A stretch of DNA of 64,000 nt. Source: Alphaproteobacteria bacterium (GTDB lineage Bacteria > Myxococcota_A > UBA796 > UBA2385). The stretch's first letter is position 1. Every line of letters begins with the position of its first letter. Both the position numbers and the translations under genes were made by a program. This document shows, one piece after another, positions 1-8,524 of the stretch. Below the pieces are notes generated by a model. It saw only the letters and a program-made list of their open reading frames with translations, was not told the DNA's origin and did not search any database. Location: NCBI GenBank assembly GCA_020632755.1, contig JACKEY010000005.1, positions 744,001-808,000 on the forward strand, written 5' to 3'.

Positions 1-465
1 ATGGACGACGACGCCGTGCGGGCGCTGCCCGCCAGCACCTTCCGCCTGGACCGCGCCGCCGACGGCAGCCTGGTCGGCGCACCCTGGCAGACCGGCTGGG
101 GCGCCGACGACCTGGACGGCGACGGCGCCCCCGGCGTCAGCGTGCGGGTGCGCGCCCCGCTGTGCGGCGGCACCCTGCACGTCGCCAGCCAGACCACGTC
201 GCAGGCTCGCGCGACCCTCGACGACCGGGGCCTGCGCGGCCGGCTCCAGGTCGAGGTCGGCCAGGAGATCCTGGGCGCGGACGGCCCCTGCCTGAAGGTC
301 GCGGCCAAGGACACCGTCGAGCAGCTCGCCGGTCCCTTCGCCTACGTCCCGGCCCCGGCCGGCGCGACCTGCGACAGCGTGGACCGCAGCGCCTGGCCCG
401 ACGCCGACGCGCTCAGCGGTCCAGACAGCTCCGGATCGCCTGGGCCGCGTCCGCCGGAAGGCTGA
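1..465 (+). CDS. hypothetical protein, 3' part (5' end probably outside window)
   Basis: The frame is open from the first base of the window to a TGA at 463-465, giving at least 154 residues. The ATG at base 1 may be internal. The composition looks like a real secreted protein: it is rich in Asp, Gly and Thr, has an acidic 'DDLDGDGAPG' stretch near residue 37 like calcium-binding or FG-GAP loops, and has paired cysteines. The last 17 codons overlap the 3' end of the convergent lipoprotein gene on the other strand. I do not recognise a family. Confidence 0.5.
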   Translation: MDDDAVRALPASTFRLDRAADGSLVGAPWQTGWGADDLDGDGAPGVSVRVRAPLCGGTLHVASQTTSQARATLDDRGLRGRLQVEVGQEILGADGPCLKVAAKDTVEQLAGPFAYVPAPAGATCDSVDRSAWPDADALSGPDSSGSPGPRPPEG

Positions 466-1111
466 CCCCCGTCGGGCCCGGCGTGCCGCAGACCTGCTGC
501 CCGTTGATCTCGACGCAGGGCGACACGATCGACCCGTCCGGCGGCGGCTGCCCGGCGACCGAGAACACGCAGACCGTGCTGCCGCGGTAGCTCTCGATGC
601 CCACCGAGAAGCTGTCCAGGCGCACATCGAAGCGCCCGGCGACGTCGCTGCGCATGCCCGCCAGCGCGCGGGTGATCGGAGCGAGCGCCGCCAGATCCAC
701 CGTGTCGCCCTGGACGGCCACCGGCAGCTGCAGGCTGTCCGGGAGCAGCCGCAGCCGGATGCTGCCCACGAAGTCCTTGCTGTCGTAGCGGACGTAGACG
801 TTGGCGTTGCCCGACAGGGTGCCGCCCAGCGCGCTGCTGAGCTCGGCCACGACCTCGGGGTTCGCGAAGAAGGACTTGTGCAGCACGCCGACGCCTTCGA
901 AGACGTAGACGACCGGCACGGGGTCGCGGGTGACCGTCGCGCCATCGCCGACGGTGACGCCGGGCTCGGGCGCGGCGGGGGCGGCCGCCGCGGCGGCCTG
1001 GGCCTCTGCCGCGGCGATGGCCGTGGCCGGGTCGATGGCGCCGGGCTCGGCGGGCGGAGCGTCCGTCCCGCAGGCCAGCAGCAGCCACAGCCCGGGCGCA
1101 GCGAGGCTCAG
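413..1111 (-). CDS. putative lipoprotein, probable CTG start overlapping the DUF507 stop
   Basis: An open frame of 232 codons. After the proposed start come a short hydrophobic stretch and a lipobox-like 'LWLLLACG', then a long Ala/Pro/Glu-rich linker to about residue 50 and a globular domain with three cysteines near the C-terminus. The first in-frame GTG (917-919) lies after the lipobox and would remove the export signal. No ATG, GTG or TTG precedes the lipobox in this frame. A CTG at 1111-1109 overlaps the TGA of the upstream DUF507 gene as CTGA, the same geometry as the GTGA overlaps elsewhere in the window, so a CTG start with coupled translation is likely. A base error restoring GTG is the alternative. 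Function unknown; outer-membrane anchoring is inferred from the lipobox. Confidence 0.6.
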   Translation of the reverse strand: MSLAAPGLWLLLACGTDAPPAEPGAIDPATAIAAAEAQAAAAAAPAAPEPGVTVGDGATVTRDPVPVVYVFEGVGVLHKSFFANPEVVAELSSALGGTLSGNANVYVRYDSKDFVGSIRLRLLPDSLQLPVAVQGDTVDLAALAPITRALAGMRSDVAGRFDVRLDSFSVGIESYRGSTVCVFSVAGQPPPDGSIVSPCVEINGQQVCGTPGPTGVSLPADAAQAIRSCLDR

Positions 1112-1629
1112 CGGATGAGCCCGTGCCGCTTCTTGACGTCGCGGAGGGCTTCGGCCAGGGCGAGCTCGTAGTCGACCGTGCCTTCCTTGAGGTTCTTGAT
1201 CTTGCCGGCCGCTTCTTCGCGCAGGGCGCGCTCGTCGACGTTGTGGCCCTTCAGGATGTCGCGGATCTTGTTGTAGAGGTCCTTGTCTTCGCCGAAGACC
1301 TCGTCGACCCAGCGGGTGATCATGAAGTTCTCGACGAACTGGCGAGCCAGGAAGCGCTCGACGTCGTCACCGGTCGGGTGGCCCATCTCGCCGGCCAGGG
1401 CGCCGCGGACCTTGCCGTACTGGTCGTAGGGGACCGACCGGACCGACATGTGCTCCTTGACCCGTTCCCGGAGGGCGTAGTCGCGGCGCGAGTACTCCTC
1501 CATGATGGCGACGAGGTCCTGCTCCGCTTCGGGGCGGTTCTCGTTGCCCACCTCGATCAGGCCCGCCTCGCAGAGCTGGGCGATGACGTCGTGGGCGATC
1601 TGCGGGATCTTCATGCGGTACAGCTTCAT
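1108..1629 (-). CDS. DUF507 family protein
   Basis: 173 residues beginning MKLYRMKIPQIAHDVI. It is an all-helical, highly charged protein that fits the DUF507 family seen in deltaproteobacteria and Myxococcota. The length suits two tandem copies of the short family unit (about 85-90 residues each), with similar 'Y..I..IL...' helices in each half. There is no signal peptide or membrane helix, so it is probably cytoplasmic. It is the first gene before the CTG-started lipoprotein and shares a 4-base overlap with it. Its biochemical role is not known. Confidence 0.7.
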   Translation of the reverse strand: MKLYRMKIPQIAHDVIAQLCEAGLIEVGNENRPEAEQDLVAIMEEYSRRDYALRERVKEHMSVRSVPYDQYGKVRGALAGEMGHPTGDDVERFLARQFVENFMITRWVDEVFGEDKDLYNKIRDILKGHNVDERALREEAAGKIKNLKEGTVDYELALAEALRDVKKRHGLIR

Positions 1630-1660
1630 GGCCGGCCACCGTTTCTGCGAGAGGGGGATG

Positions 1661-2350
1661 TCAGAGGGAGAAGACCGCCCCGACTCCGACCCGCAGGGCG
1701 TTGTAGCCCCAGGCCGTGCGCACCGCGCCCAGTTCCGGGCGTGACTTCTGCAGGGCGACCTCGTCGAGGAACGCGACGGTGTAGCCCGCCTCGACCTCGA
1801 AGGCGAGCCCGCCGTCCGTGCCTCCGAGCCGCAGCCCGCCCAGCAGCTCGGCCGCCGGAACGAGGTCCCTCGACCAGGGGTCGATGTGGGTGCTGCTGGT
1901 CACGTCGCCCTGGGCCGGATCGAGAAGCACCGCGGAAGCGCCCTGGAAGCTGTGGTACGAGGTCACCAGCACGCCGCCCGCCTGCGCGCCCAGGTAGGGG
2001 CGGGCGCTGGTGCGGGTCAGGTCGACGACCGGCCCCAGCATCAGCGAGCTGCTGTTGACCAGGGTCCAGTGGTCGTCGCTGTAGTAGGTCACCGCGCCGT
2101 CGTACTGGGTCCACTCGACCCGGTCCTGGCCGAAGGTGAAGGTCGTGCCCAGGGTGGCCCGCAGGGCCGCGCCTTCGGCGAAGCCGATCCGCAGGGGCAC
2201 GCGCAGGGCCCCGCCGGTGCCGGCCCGTGCACCGCGCTTGCCGTCGACCTTGTCGGCGGGATCCACGACGACGTCGGCCGCCAGCCCGAGCGAGAGCTCG
2301 GCGGCGTCGGCGGGGGCCGCGAGGGCGGCGAGCAGCATCAGCACGGGCAC
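1661..2350 (-). CDS. outer-membrane beta-barrel protein
   Basis: 229 residues from a GTG start (2350-2348) that lies one base after the stop of the upstream lipoprotein gene. The N-terminus is a signal peptide (hydrophobic MLLAALAAPADA, cleavage likely after 'ADA'). The rest alternates polar and hydrophobic residues with frequent Gly and aromatic residues, and ends in 'LRVGVGAVFSL'. Alternating strands and a terminal hydrophobic residue suit an 8-10 stranded barrel. No specific family or ligand can be named. It is likely co-transcribed with the lipoprotein upstream. Confidence 0.6.
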   Translation of the reverse strand: MPVLMLLAALAAPADAAELSLGLAADVVVDPADKVDGKRGARAGTGGALRVPLRIGFAEGAALRATLGTTFTFGQDRVEWTQYDGAVTYYSDDHWTLVNSSSLMLGPVVDLTRTSARPYLGAQAGGVLVTSYHSFQGASAVLLDPAQGDVTSSTHIDPWSRDLVPAAELLGGLRLGGTDGGLAFEVEAGYTVAFLDEVALQKSRPELGAVRTAWGYNALRVGVGAVFSL

Positions 2351-2351
2351 C

Positions 2352-2831
2352 TCAGAGGTCCACCAGCTCGGTCGCCTGCATGCGGCCGGTGATGGTGCAG
2401 TTGTTGGAGTCGAACTCGTCGTCGTCGACCTCGACCTCGAACTCGCCGTCCATCAGCCAGCGCTCGAGCTCGGACTCGGTGTCCTTCTCGAAGCTGCCTT
2501 CGTGATCGACGACCAGCTCGGCGTCGTTGTACTGGATGGTGCCGGAGAAGTAGTACCGGCCGTAGCTGTCGACGCCGCCGTCGAAGACGTAGTCGTCGCC
2601 GAAGTCGAAGCTCAGCACCCCGCCGCTGCCCTCGACCTTGAGCGGTCCGGTGGCCCAGCCGTCGATCCAGTCGGAGACCCCCTCGCAGCCCGAGGTGCCG
2701 CCGATGAAGGCCTGGTAGCTGCCGGCGACATCGGGAGGGGTGCCCGTGGGCAGGCCGCCTGTGTCGTCCTTGTCGCCGCAGGCCAGGAAGAGGGCCGAGG
2801 AGGCCGCGAGGAGGAGGATGGAAGCGCGCAT
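2352..2831 (-). CDS. lipoprotein with acidic CGDKDDTG leader
   Basis: 159 residues. MRASILLLAASSALFLAC is a lipoprotein signal peptide, with the lipidated Cys followed by GDKDDTGG. This Asp/Thr/Gly-rich spacer is common in Myxococcota lipoproteins. The mature part is acidic and beta-rich (SYQAFIGG, DYVFDGGVDSYGRYYFSG) with two further cysteines and resembles a small single-domain beta-sandwich. It starts 2 bases after the stop of the large upstream gene and is 1 base from the downstream barrel gene, so the three probably form one operon. Binding partner unknown. Confidence 0.65.
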   Translation of the reverse strand: MRASILLLAASSALFLACGDKDDTGGLPTGTPPDVAGSYQAFIGGTSGCEGVSDWIDGWATGPLKVEGSGGVLSFDFGDDYVFDGGVDSYGRYYFSGTIQYNDAELVVDHEGSFEKDTESELERWLMDGEFEVEVDDDEFDSNNCTITGRMQATELVDL

Positions 2832-2833
2832 GG

Positions 2834-5410
2834 TCAGCTCGTGATCATGGCCAGGTAGGCCCGTTGCAGGAGATCGTGGTCCAGGTTCGCCGGTTCATGG
2901 CCCGCCGGCAACGGGCTCCACAGCTCGAGCTGCGGGACGAAGCCCTCGGCCACCTTGGCCTGGACGAAGGCACGGTACGCCGCGTCGGGGTCGGCGCCGG
3001 TCTCGTAGGAGTGCGCGTCCCGGATCTGGTCGCCGTCGCGCAGCCCGAAGATGAAGCCGCCTTCGTCGTCGCGGACGACCACATAGCCCTCGAACAGGGA
3101 CGACAGCTCGACGCCGTCGATGCTGGGGGCGGTGCGCCGCTCCGGCAGGGCGACGGGGCGCGCGGGGGTGCGCGGCAGGGGGGCGTGGGCGGGCGGACCG
3201 GGCTCGGCGTCGGACTCGTCTTCGGGGCGCGCGAAGCCGGTGCTGGGCGGCGGCCCGTCGTGCAGCGAGTGGAGCGCCGCCTCGTCGGCCACCGGACCGA
3301 CGTCGAAGGCATCGAGGTCCAGGGCCGAGGCATCGGCGGCAGGTTCGTCGAACAGCAGGGTCTCTTCGTGCAGCCACTGCCCGTCGGGGCCCGACCGATC
3401 GCCGGACGCCGCGAAGACGTCGTTGCTGTCCGCCTCGGCCTCGACCTCCTCGAAGCCGTAGTCGTCGTCGACCTCGACCAGGTAGCCGCCGGTGTCCTCG
3501 GCATCGAGCTGCAGCTCGGCGGCGCGGTACTCCTCGGACAGCTCCTGGCTGTACTCGGGCAGCGAGAAGCCCGTGGCGTCCCAGGCGGGTGCGTGGGCCC
3601 GCCCGTCGCCGTCGCCGCCGGGGGCCTGGGTGAGGGCCGTCTCGTCGTCGTCGATCGGCTCGAGCTCGTCGACGGCATCGGCGGCAGCGAAGCCCAGGTC
3701 GCCGATCAGCGCGCCGGCCGCCAGGGGGTCGACGTCGCGCAGGCGGTCCCGGACCGGGGTCCGATCCGTGGGCCGGGCGGCCGCTTCGAGCACCTGCGCC
3801 CGCAGCGCGCGATCCCGCTCCTGCAGGGCGGTCACCTGGGCGGGGTCCATCGCCACGAGCTCCGCGGGGCCGCGGCTGTCCGAGCCCGGAAGCCCCAAGA
3901 GCACCATCCGCCGACCGCGGGAGTCCCACCAGCCCCGCACCGGGAGCACCTCGAAGGCGGCGACCTCGGCGGTGTCGCAGCGCACGGCGTTGCGGCCCTG
4001 CCGACCCGCCGCGGTGAGCGAGGCGGTCCAGACCTCGGCGTCGCAACGCACGCCGCCCCCACCGTCCGGGGTGCTGCCGACCCGTCGCACATCGGACAGG
4101 TCGTCCTGTCCGACGATCGGGCTCGCGGCCAGGGTCACCGCCCGCGCGACCACCGGGCCGTCGAGGAACACATCGACCCCGTCGGTCCCGCCCCACAGCG
4201 GCCCGGCGGCGACGCCGACCGACACCCGCACGTCGGGGCCGAGGGAGACGGGCTCGGCCAGATCGCCCGGGTCGATCATGCGCGGGCCGGACAGGGTCCG
4301 GCTCACCCGCTCGGCGAATTCCAGGGCTTCCATCGGGCCCGTGAAGGCCGACAGCCCGAGCCCACCGCCCAGGCAGTGCAGTGCGCCGGGGGCGTCGACG
4401 GTCAGCTCGCGCCAGGCGTGCAGCACCCGCACCCGACCGGTCGAAGAGCAGGTCCCGCCGGTCTCGCCACCGGCTGCGCGCGCCAGGGCGTCGAGCCGCG
4501 TCGCCACCACCACGGCGGACCGCGACGCGTCCCCGCGCGGAACCAGGAAGGTGTCGCGGGCCGCGTGACCGAGCAGCCCCCGCGGCCCCAGCCAGCCGTC
4601 TTGCCCCGGCGTGAGCAGCACCAGGCGGTCGAGCAGGGCCGAGCCCACATCCCAGCGCCGCAGCCGGCCCGCCAGGTCGAGCTCGATGGGGTCTGCGCTC
4701 GGCGGCCGCGAGGGGTCTTCCACGACCTGGGCGGCGCGGAAGTACTGCAGCTGCAGGCCCGATGCGGCGATGACCCGGATGACCGGGCGCTCGTCGGAGA
4801 ACTGGTCCCGTCGGAGGGAGAGGAGCAGGCCGTCGTCGAGGAAGGACGCCGCCAGCCCCGCCTGGGAGGTCGGCACGCCGAGCCTCGCGGCCAGCTCGCA
4901 GGCCGCATGCAGCGTGTGCGCCAGGGTGCGGCTGACGGCCAGCATCGCCGCACCGGCCTGGCCCTCGGGCAAGCCGTCGATCCGGGCGCGGATGCCCGAC
5001 ACGGCACGACCGAGATCTTCCGGCAGGGCCGCCATGACGAAGCGGCCTCCCTGCACGGCCGCCCGCGCGATCGCGAGCATGGTGAGCCCTGGAACCGCCG
5101 CCGCGTGCAGGCCGCCCTGCGACCCCTCGACCGCGAGCTGGGCGAGGAGCGGGACCAGCTCGGCGTCTTCGGTACCGTCGGCCGCCCGGCCCTCCATCGC
5201 GGCGGTCAGGGCCGCGACGGTGTGGCGGACCGTCGGCGCCAGGAGGGCCGCTGTGCAGGGGGCCAGGATCTCCACCCGCGACTGGGGATCCGGGCGCACG
5301 GTCGACGGCATCGCGCCCAGGAGCTCGGGCACGGCAGCCAGCACGTGGGACTCACTGCGGGCCCACAGGCAGGACTCTCGGAGGTCGGCGACGGACGGGA
5401 GGGCGTTCAC
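2834..5410 (-). CDS. large multidomain protein with degenerate class III cyclase-like domain
   Basis: 858 residues from the GTG at 5410-5408, which overlaps the TGA of the upstream gene (GTGA); the open frame upstream of this point lies over that gene. Residues 1-310 are helical and Ala/Leu-rich. Residues about 315-430 resemble an adenylate/guanylate cyclase catalytic domain: 'LHCLGGGLGLSAF' sits where 'GDGxxAxF' is expected and 'VSVGVAAGPLWGGTDG' matches the 'riGihtGpvwgG' strand. The second metal Asp is replaced by Gly, so catalysis is doubtful and a regulatory or scaffold role is more likely (inference). Residues 560-770 are an acidic low-complexity linker, and the last 90 form a compact domain with 'EGYVVVRDDEGGFIFGLRDG'. 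No signal peptide, so probably cytoplasmic. Confidence 0.6.
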   Translation of the reverse strand: MNALPSVADLRESCLWARSESHVLAAVPELLGAMPSTVRPDPQSRVEILAPCTAALLAPTVRHTVAALTAAMEGRAADGTEDAELVPLLAQLAVEGSQGGLHAAAVPGLTMLAIARAAVQGGRFVMAALPEDLGRAVSGIRARIDGLPEGQAGAAMLAVSRTLAHTLHAACELAARLGVPTSQAGLAASFLDDGLLLSLRRDQFSDERPVIRVIAASGLQLQYFRAAQVVEDPSRPPSADPIELDLAGRLRRWDVGSALLDRLVLLTPGQDGWLGPRGLLGHAARDTFLVPRGDASRSAVVVATRLDALARAAGGETGGTCSSTGRVRVLHAWRELTVDAPGALHCLGGGLGLSAFTGPMEALEFAERVSRTLSGPRMIDPGDLAEPVSLGPDVRVSVGVAAGPLWGGTDGVDVFLDGPVVARAVTLAASPIVGQDDLSDVRRVGSTPDGGGGVRCDAEVWTASLTAAGRQGRNAVRCDTAEVAAFEVLPVRGWWDSRGRRMVLLGLPGSDSRGPAELVAMDPAQVTALQERDRALRAQVLEAAARPTDRTPVRDRLRDVDPLAAGALIGDLGFAAADAVDELEPIDDDETALTQAPGGDGDGRAHAPAWDATGFSLPEYSQELSEEYRAAELQLDAEDTGGYLVEVDDDYGFEEVEAEADSNDVFAASGDRSGPDGQWLHEETLLFDEPAADASALDLDAFDVGPVADEAALHSLHDGPPPSTGFARPEDESDAEPGPPAHAPLPRTPARPVALPERRTAPSIDGVELSSLFEGYVVVRDDEGGFIFGLRDGDQIRDAHSYETGADPDAAYRAFVQAKVAEGFVPQLELWSPLPAGHEPANLDHDLLQRAYLAMITS

Positions 5411-5916
5411 GGCTGGGCGGGAGTGTACACCTCGCCCGGGCCCGCGCGGACGGCGGATCCGGACTCGGCGACCCCCAGGGCGTCGAGCAGCTCGGCCCGC
5501 GTCTCCGGCGACAGATCCGGGGGAACCAGCAGGAACAGGCCCCGTGCCACCCGCTCGTCCACGTCGACCACGGGCCCGATCCGAGCGGCGCCTTCGCGCA
5601 CGTGCAGGGTGGCGTGCACCGCCACCGGGGCGCCGTGGTGGTCCGGCAGGCCGTGCTCTGCCAGGGCCGCCGCCACGCAGGTCGGGTCCAGGCCCGGCGC
5701 TTCGACCTGAAGGTCGACGATGGCGCCGTCCCCGGCCACCGCGAAGGACAGGGGCAGCGCGCCGTCGGCGACGGTCGCAGTGCAGGCGGACAGGGCCTCG
5801 GCGCGGGCTGCGACGGCCAGCCGGACCTGGGCGTCGTCCAGGTACAGCGGCAGGGGCGTGGCGTCTTCGACCGGGGTCGACGCCAGCGCCGCGGCCGTCA
5901 TCCACCACAGGATCAT
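5407..5916 (-). CDS. exported protein with AgmX/PglI-like (TonB-C-like) domain
   Basis: 169 residues with a short N-terminal export signal (MILWWMTAAALAS). The middle, 'RAEALSACTATVADGALPLSFAVAGDGAIVDLQVEAPGL' in two adjoining stretches followed by a second Cys, follows the pattern of AgmX/PglI C-terminal domains: a Cys after a helix, two strands with a Gly-rich turn, then a second Cys. Such domains are periplasmic and common in Myxococcota, often in motility or envelope complexes. The stop overlaps the next gene's GTG, and its start overlaps the preceding lipoprotein stop (5913-5916), so the three genes are translationally coupled. The exact role is unknown. Confidence 0.5.
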   Translation of the reverse strand: MILWWMTAAALASTPVEDATPLPLYLDDAQVRLAVAARAEALSACTATVADGALPLSFAVAGDGAIVDLQVEAPGLDPTCVAAALAEHGLPDHHGAPVAVHATLHVREGAARIGPVVDVDERVARGLFLLVPPDLSPETRAELLDALGVAESGSAVRAGPGEVYTPAQP

Positions 5917-6839
5917 GGCGTCCTCCGGACGGCGTGCGCGGTGTAGCGCTGCTCCTGGGTGACCCGCAGGGGACCCCCGTCGGCGTGGGGGTACTCGATC
6001 TCGACGGTGCGGGTCAGGGTCAGGTCGTGGTCCACCAGCCGCGCCGCGACGGGCACGCCGGGGTCGTCACCCAGGGTCACGCGACCCTCGGCCTGCCCTC
6101 GACCACGCACGCCGATCCACGGCGACGTCGCGCGGTCCTGGCCCCGGACCTCGACGGGACCGTCGTAGGCGAGGTGCCACAGGCCGGCGTCGTCCTGGCC
6201 TTCGTTGCGCCACCGCGCCGCCAGGGTGTGCCGCCAGCCCCGCTGGGGACCGACCATCAGCGGCCAGCGGCTCTGCGCTCCCTGCTCCTGGCCGGCGTCC
6301 AGCGATGGCGGCGCGGGCGACAGCAGCGGCCACAGCACATCCAGCACGTCGCCCATCCGATCGGCGCCGCCGATGGCTGCGGCCTGGTCCACGACCAGGA
6401 TCTCGCCGTCCCCGAAGGTGCGCAGCTCGACCGCGCGGCCCTGCAAGCCGAAGTCGTCGATGGCGACGGGATCCTGGCCCGGACGCCGCACCGTGGCCTG
6501 CGCCCGCTCGAAGACGACCAACCAGCCGAGCGAGCCGTCGCGGAAGGTGCGGCTGGGGGTCATGTCCAGGACCAGGTCCAGGTCGACACCGAAGGCGCCG
6601 AGGGGCCCGAACAGGGCGTCGAGGGCCAGGTCGGGGCCGACGTCTTCCAGGCGACGGGCCGAGGTGCGGGCGTCGACCGACAAGGCGACGTCGACCTTCC
6701 ACGGGGCGCCCTCGGCGTGGGTCGCCGTGTGTTGCCGCGCCCCGCAGGCGGCGAGGAGCGCGCCCAGAGCCAGCGCGATGAGCGCGCCGGCGGGCCAGCG
6801 GAGGGGGTTGGGAGCGAGGCGGGAGCGGCGGGAGGACAC
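5913..6839 (-). CDS. putative lipoprotein
   Basis: 308 residues from GTG at 6839-6837. This start gives a classical lipoprotein signal: an Arg-rich n-region, 'LIALALGALLAAC' with the lipobox Cys near residue 28, then GARQHTATHAEG. The open frame extends much further upstream but runs antisense to the divergent MobA-like gene. The mature part has beta-rich stretches such as 'VDVALSVDART' and 'AVELRTFGDGEILVVDQ', and no known family was recognised. It heads the minus-strand operon that continues through 5407 and 2834, and lies 21 bases from the divergent gene at 6861, so that gap must hold both promoters or they lie within the coding regions. Confidence 0.6.
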   Translation of the reverse strand: MSSRRSRLAPNPLRWPAGALIALALGALLAACGARQHTATHAEGAPWKVDVALSVDARTSARRLEDVGPDLALDALFGPLGAFGVDLDLVLDMTPSRTFRDGSLGWLVVFERAQATVRRPGQDPVAIDDFGLQGRAVELRTFGDGEILVVDQAAAIGGADRMGDVLDVLWPLLSPAPPSLDAGQEQGAQSRWPLMVGPQRGWRHTLAARWRNEGQDDAGLWHLAYDGPVEVRGQDRATSPWIGVRGRGQAEGRVTLGDDPGVPVAARLVDHDLTLTRTVEIEYPHADGGPLRVTQEQRYTAHAVRRTP

Positions 6840-6860
6840 GCGCGGCGCTAACCGATCGCG

Positions 6861-7508
6861 GTGAGCGAACGCACCCCGGCCCTGCTTCCCCCCTCGCCTG
6901 CAGCCGCGGGCCTGGACCCGGTGGGCCTGGACCCGGCAGCGCCGGTCGTGGGCATCGTGCTGGCCGCGGGAGGCTCGCGACGGATGGGCACAGCCAAGGC
7001 GCTGCTGCCCTGGGACCACGGGCAGCCGCTGGTGTGCGCCTGGTGCGCGGCGCTGGCCCCGCACTGCCGCAGCCTGTACGTGGTGGTGGGCGGCCATGCC
7101 GAGCAGGTCCGATCGGCCCTGCCGGCCATCGCCTCCCCCGTGCACAATGCCGCCTGGGCGCACACCGGTCTGCGCGAGTCCCTCTCCCTCGCCGTCCGGC
7201 ACGCCCGCGCGGCCCACTCCTCCGCTCCCGAGCTCCGCGCCCTCGTGACCCCCGTCGACGTGCCTCCTCCGCCTGCCGCCGTGCTGCGCGCCCTCATCGA
7301 GACGGGCGGTGCAGCCGTGCCCCGCTGGCAGGGCCAGGACGGACACCCGGTGGTCGCCCCCCTCGACCGCCTGGAACAGGGCCTGGCGCTCGGGACGCTG
7401 CGCGACCTGCTCGCCGGCGCCCCCCGGGTGGACGTGGACGCGCCGGCGGTCTGCGCCAACCTCAACCGGCCCCAGGACCTGACCGCGTGGCGGGAGGGCC
7501 GGTGCTGA
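6861..7508 (+). CDS. MobA/MocA-like nucleotidyltransferase
   Basis: 215 residues from a GTG. The motif 'VVGIVLAAGGSRRMGTAK' (residues about 29-46) is the nucleotide-binding signature of the MobA/MocA/NTP-transferase family, and 'LVTPVDVP' supplies the metal-binding Asp. 'GQDGHPVV' matches the substrate loop of molybdenum cofactor cytidylyl/guanylyltransferases. The family transfers CMP or GMP to molybdopterin or adds a nucleotide to a sugar. Which one applies cannot be settled, since no other cofactor genes are nearby. Its stop overlaps the start of the next exported protein by 7 bases, which places a cytosolic enzyme at the head of an envelope operon. Confidence 0.75.
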   Translation: MSERTPALLPPSPAAAGLDPVGLDPAAPVVGIVLAAGGSRRMGTAKALLPWDHGQPLVCAWCAALAPHCRSLYVVVGGHAEQVRSALPAIASPVHNAAWAHTGLRESLSLAVRHARAAHSSAPELRALVTPVDVPPPPAAVLRALIETGGAAVPRWQGQDGHPVVAPLDRLEQGLALGTLRDLLAGAPRVDVDAPAVCANLNRPQDLTAWREGRC

Positions 7509-8524
7509 GTGCCGTGCTGGCCTTGCTGCTGCCCGCCCTGTCGCTCGCCGCGAGCGCCCAGGAGCCCGCAGTCGAACCCGCAGCGGAGCCCGCAGTGGAG
7601 CCCGTGGCGGCCCCGGCGACGGAGGCCACCGTCGCCGCCGACTGGCGCGACGTCTACGCCGTCGCTCGGGATCTGCAGCAGACCCTGGACGGGCCGCTGG
7701 TGCTGGCCCATCGCAGCGACGACGCCCGGACGACCGCACGCAGGGTCGGCGCCTTGTTCGGCCGGGACGAGGTCGTGCCGCGCCCGCTGGCCACCGTCGG
7801 CGACCTCGCTGCCGAGCAGCGCCTGTCCCTGGCCAACGCCGGCGCCCGCTGCGGGCTGCTGCTGAGTCCCGGACCCCAGGGCTACACGCTGGACGCATTC
7901 GGCGACTGCAGCCCCGCCCGGCGCGCACCGCCCCAGCGTGCCCGGATGGACCTGGTGGCCCGTCGCGGCGACCCGTCGTGGACGGTCATCGACGACCGGG
8001 GCGTACGTGTGGACGCCTGGCGCTACGCGATCCTGCTCGACGAGCCCGACCTGCGCGACCGGCTGGTCCGCGAGCGTCGCCGCCAGCGAGGCGTGGCCCG
8101 GGCGCTCCAGTGGAGCGGCGCGGTGGTGCTGGGGGCCGCGGTCGTGCCCCTGGCCACCAGCTTCGGCGCCCCCCCGCCCCAGGCCCGGGATCAGCGAGGC
8201 ACCAGCGCCTTCCTGGCCGCCACCGGGACGACCCTGCTGGTCGGTGGCCAGCTGCGCCGGCGCGGCCTGGACGCCCGCCAGGGCGAGGTCGGGCGCTACG
8301 TGCACCCGACCGACGCCCGGCGAGCCCTGGAGGAGTGGAACGCCGCCATCGACGCCGATGCACGCCGGACCACAGCTCCCGATGGCGCCGCGGTCGGAGG
8401 GCAGGTGCCCGAGGAGGCGCCCCCAGCCCCCGAGGCGCCCGCTCCCGAAGCGCCGGCCCCCGAGGCGCCGGCCCCCGAGGCGCCGGCTCCCGAGGCGCCG
8501 CCCCCCGAGGAGCCTGCGCCGTGA
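7502..8524 (+). CDS. exported protein with Pro/Glu/Ala repeat tail
   Basis: 340 residues from GTG at 7502, overlapping the MobA-like stop. The signal peptide is VLSAVLALLLPALSLAASAQ, followed by a short EPAVEPAAEP spacer. The body (about residues 45-280) is Arg-rich and has a hydrophobic stretch near residues 205-245 ('SGAVVLGAAVVPLATS' and 'ATGTTLLVGG') that could be one or two membrane helices. The last 35 residues are PEAPAPEAP repeats, typical of extended envelope spacers. The stop overlaps the GTG of the OmpA-family gene, so the products are probably made together. No family recognised. Confidence 0.6.
   Translation: MLSAVLALLLPALSLAASAQEPAVEPAAEPAVEPVAAPATEATVAADWRDVYAVARDLQQTLDGPLVLAHRSDDARTTARRVGALFGRDEVVPRPLATVGDLAAEQRLSLANAGARCGLLLSPGPQGYTLDAFGDCSPARRAPPQRARMDLVARRGDPSWTVIDDRGVRVDAWRYAILLDEPDLRDRLVRERRRQRGVARALQWSGAVVLGAAVVPLATSFGAPPPQARDQRGTSAFLAATGTTLLVGGQLRRRGLDARQGEVGRYVHPTDARRALEEWNAAIDADARRTTAPDGAAVGGQVPEEAPPAPEAPAPEAPAPEAPAPEAPAPEAPPPEEPAP
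8428..8514 (+). repeat. tandem 15-bp repeat coding for PEAPA units
   Basis: About five imperfect copies of a 15-base unit (core cccgaggcgccggc) encode PEAPA/PEAPP at the C-terminus of the exported protein. It is in frame and coding. Confidence 0.8.

Noticed and set aside
2864..5710. Plus-strand open frame of 948 codons
   Set aside because: Antisense to the cyclase-like gene; composition is Arg/Gly/Gln-rich noise.
5411..5908. N-terminal extension of the cyclase-like protein
   Set aside because: It lies over the AgmX-like gene in another frame; the GTGA overlap gives a better start.
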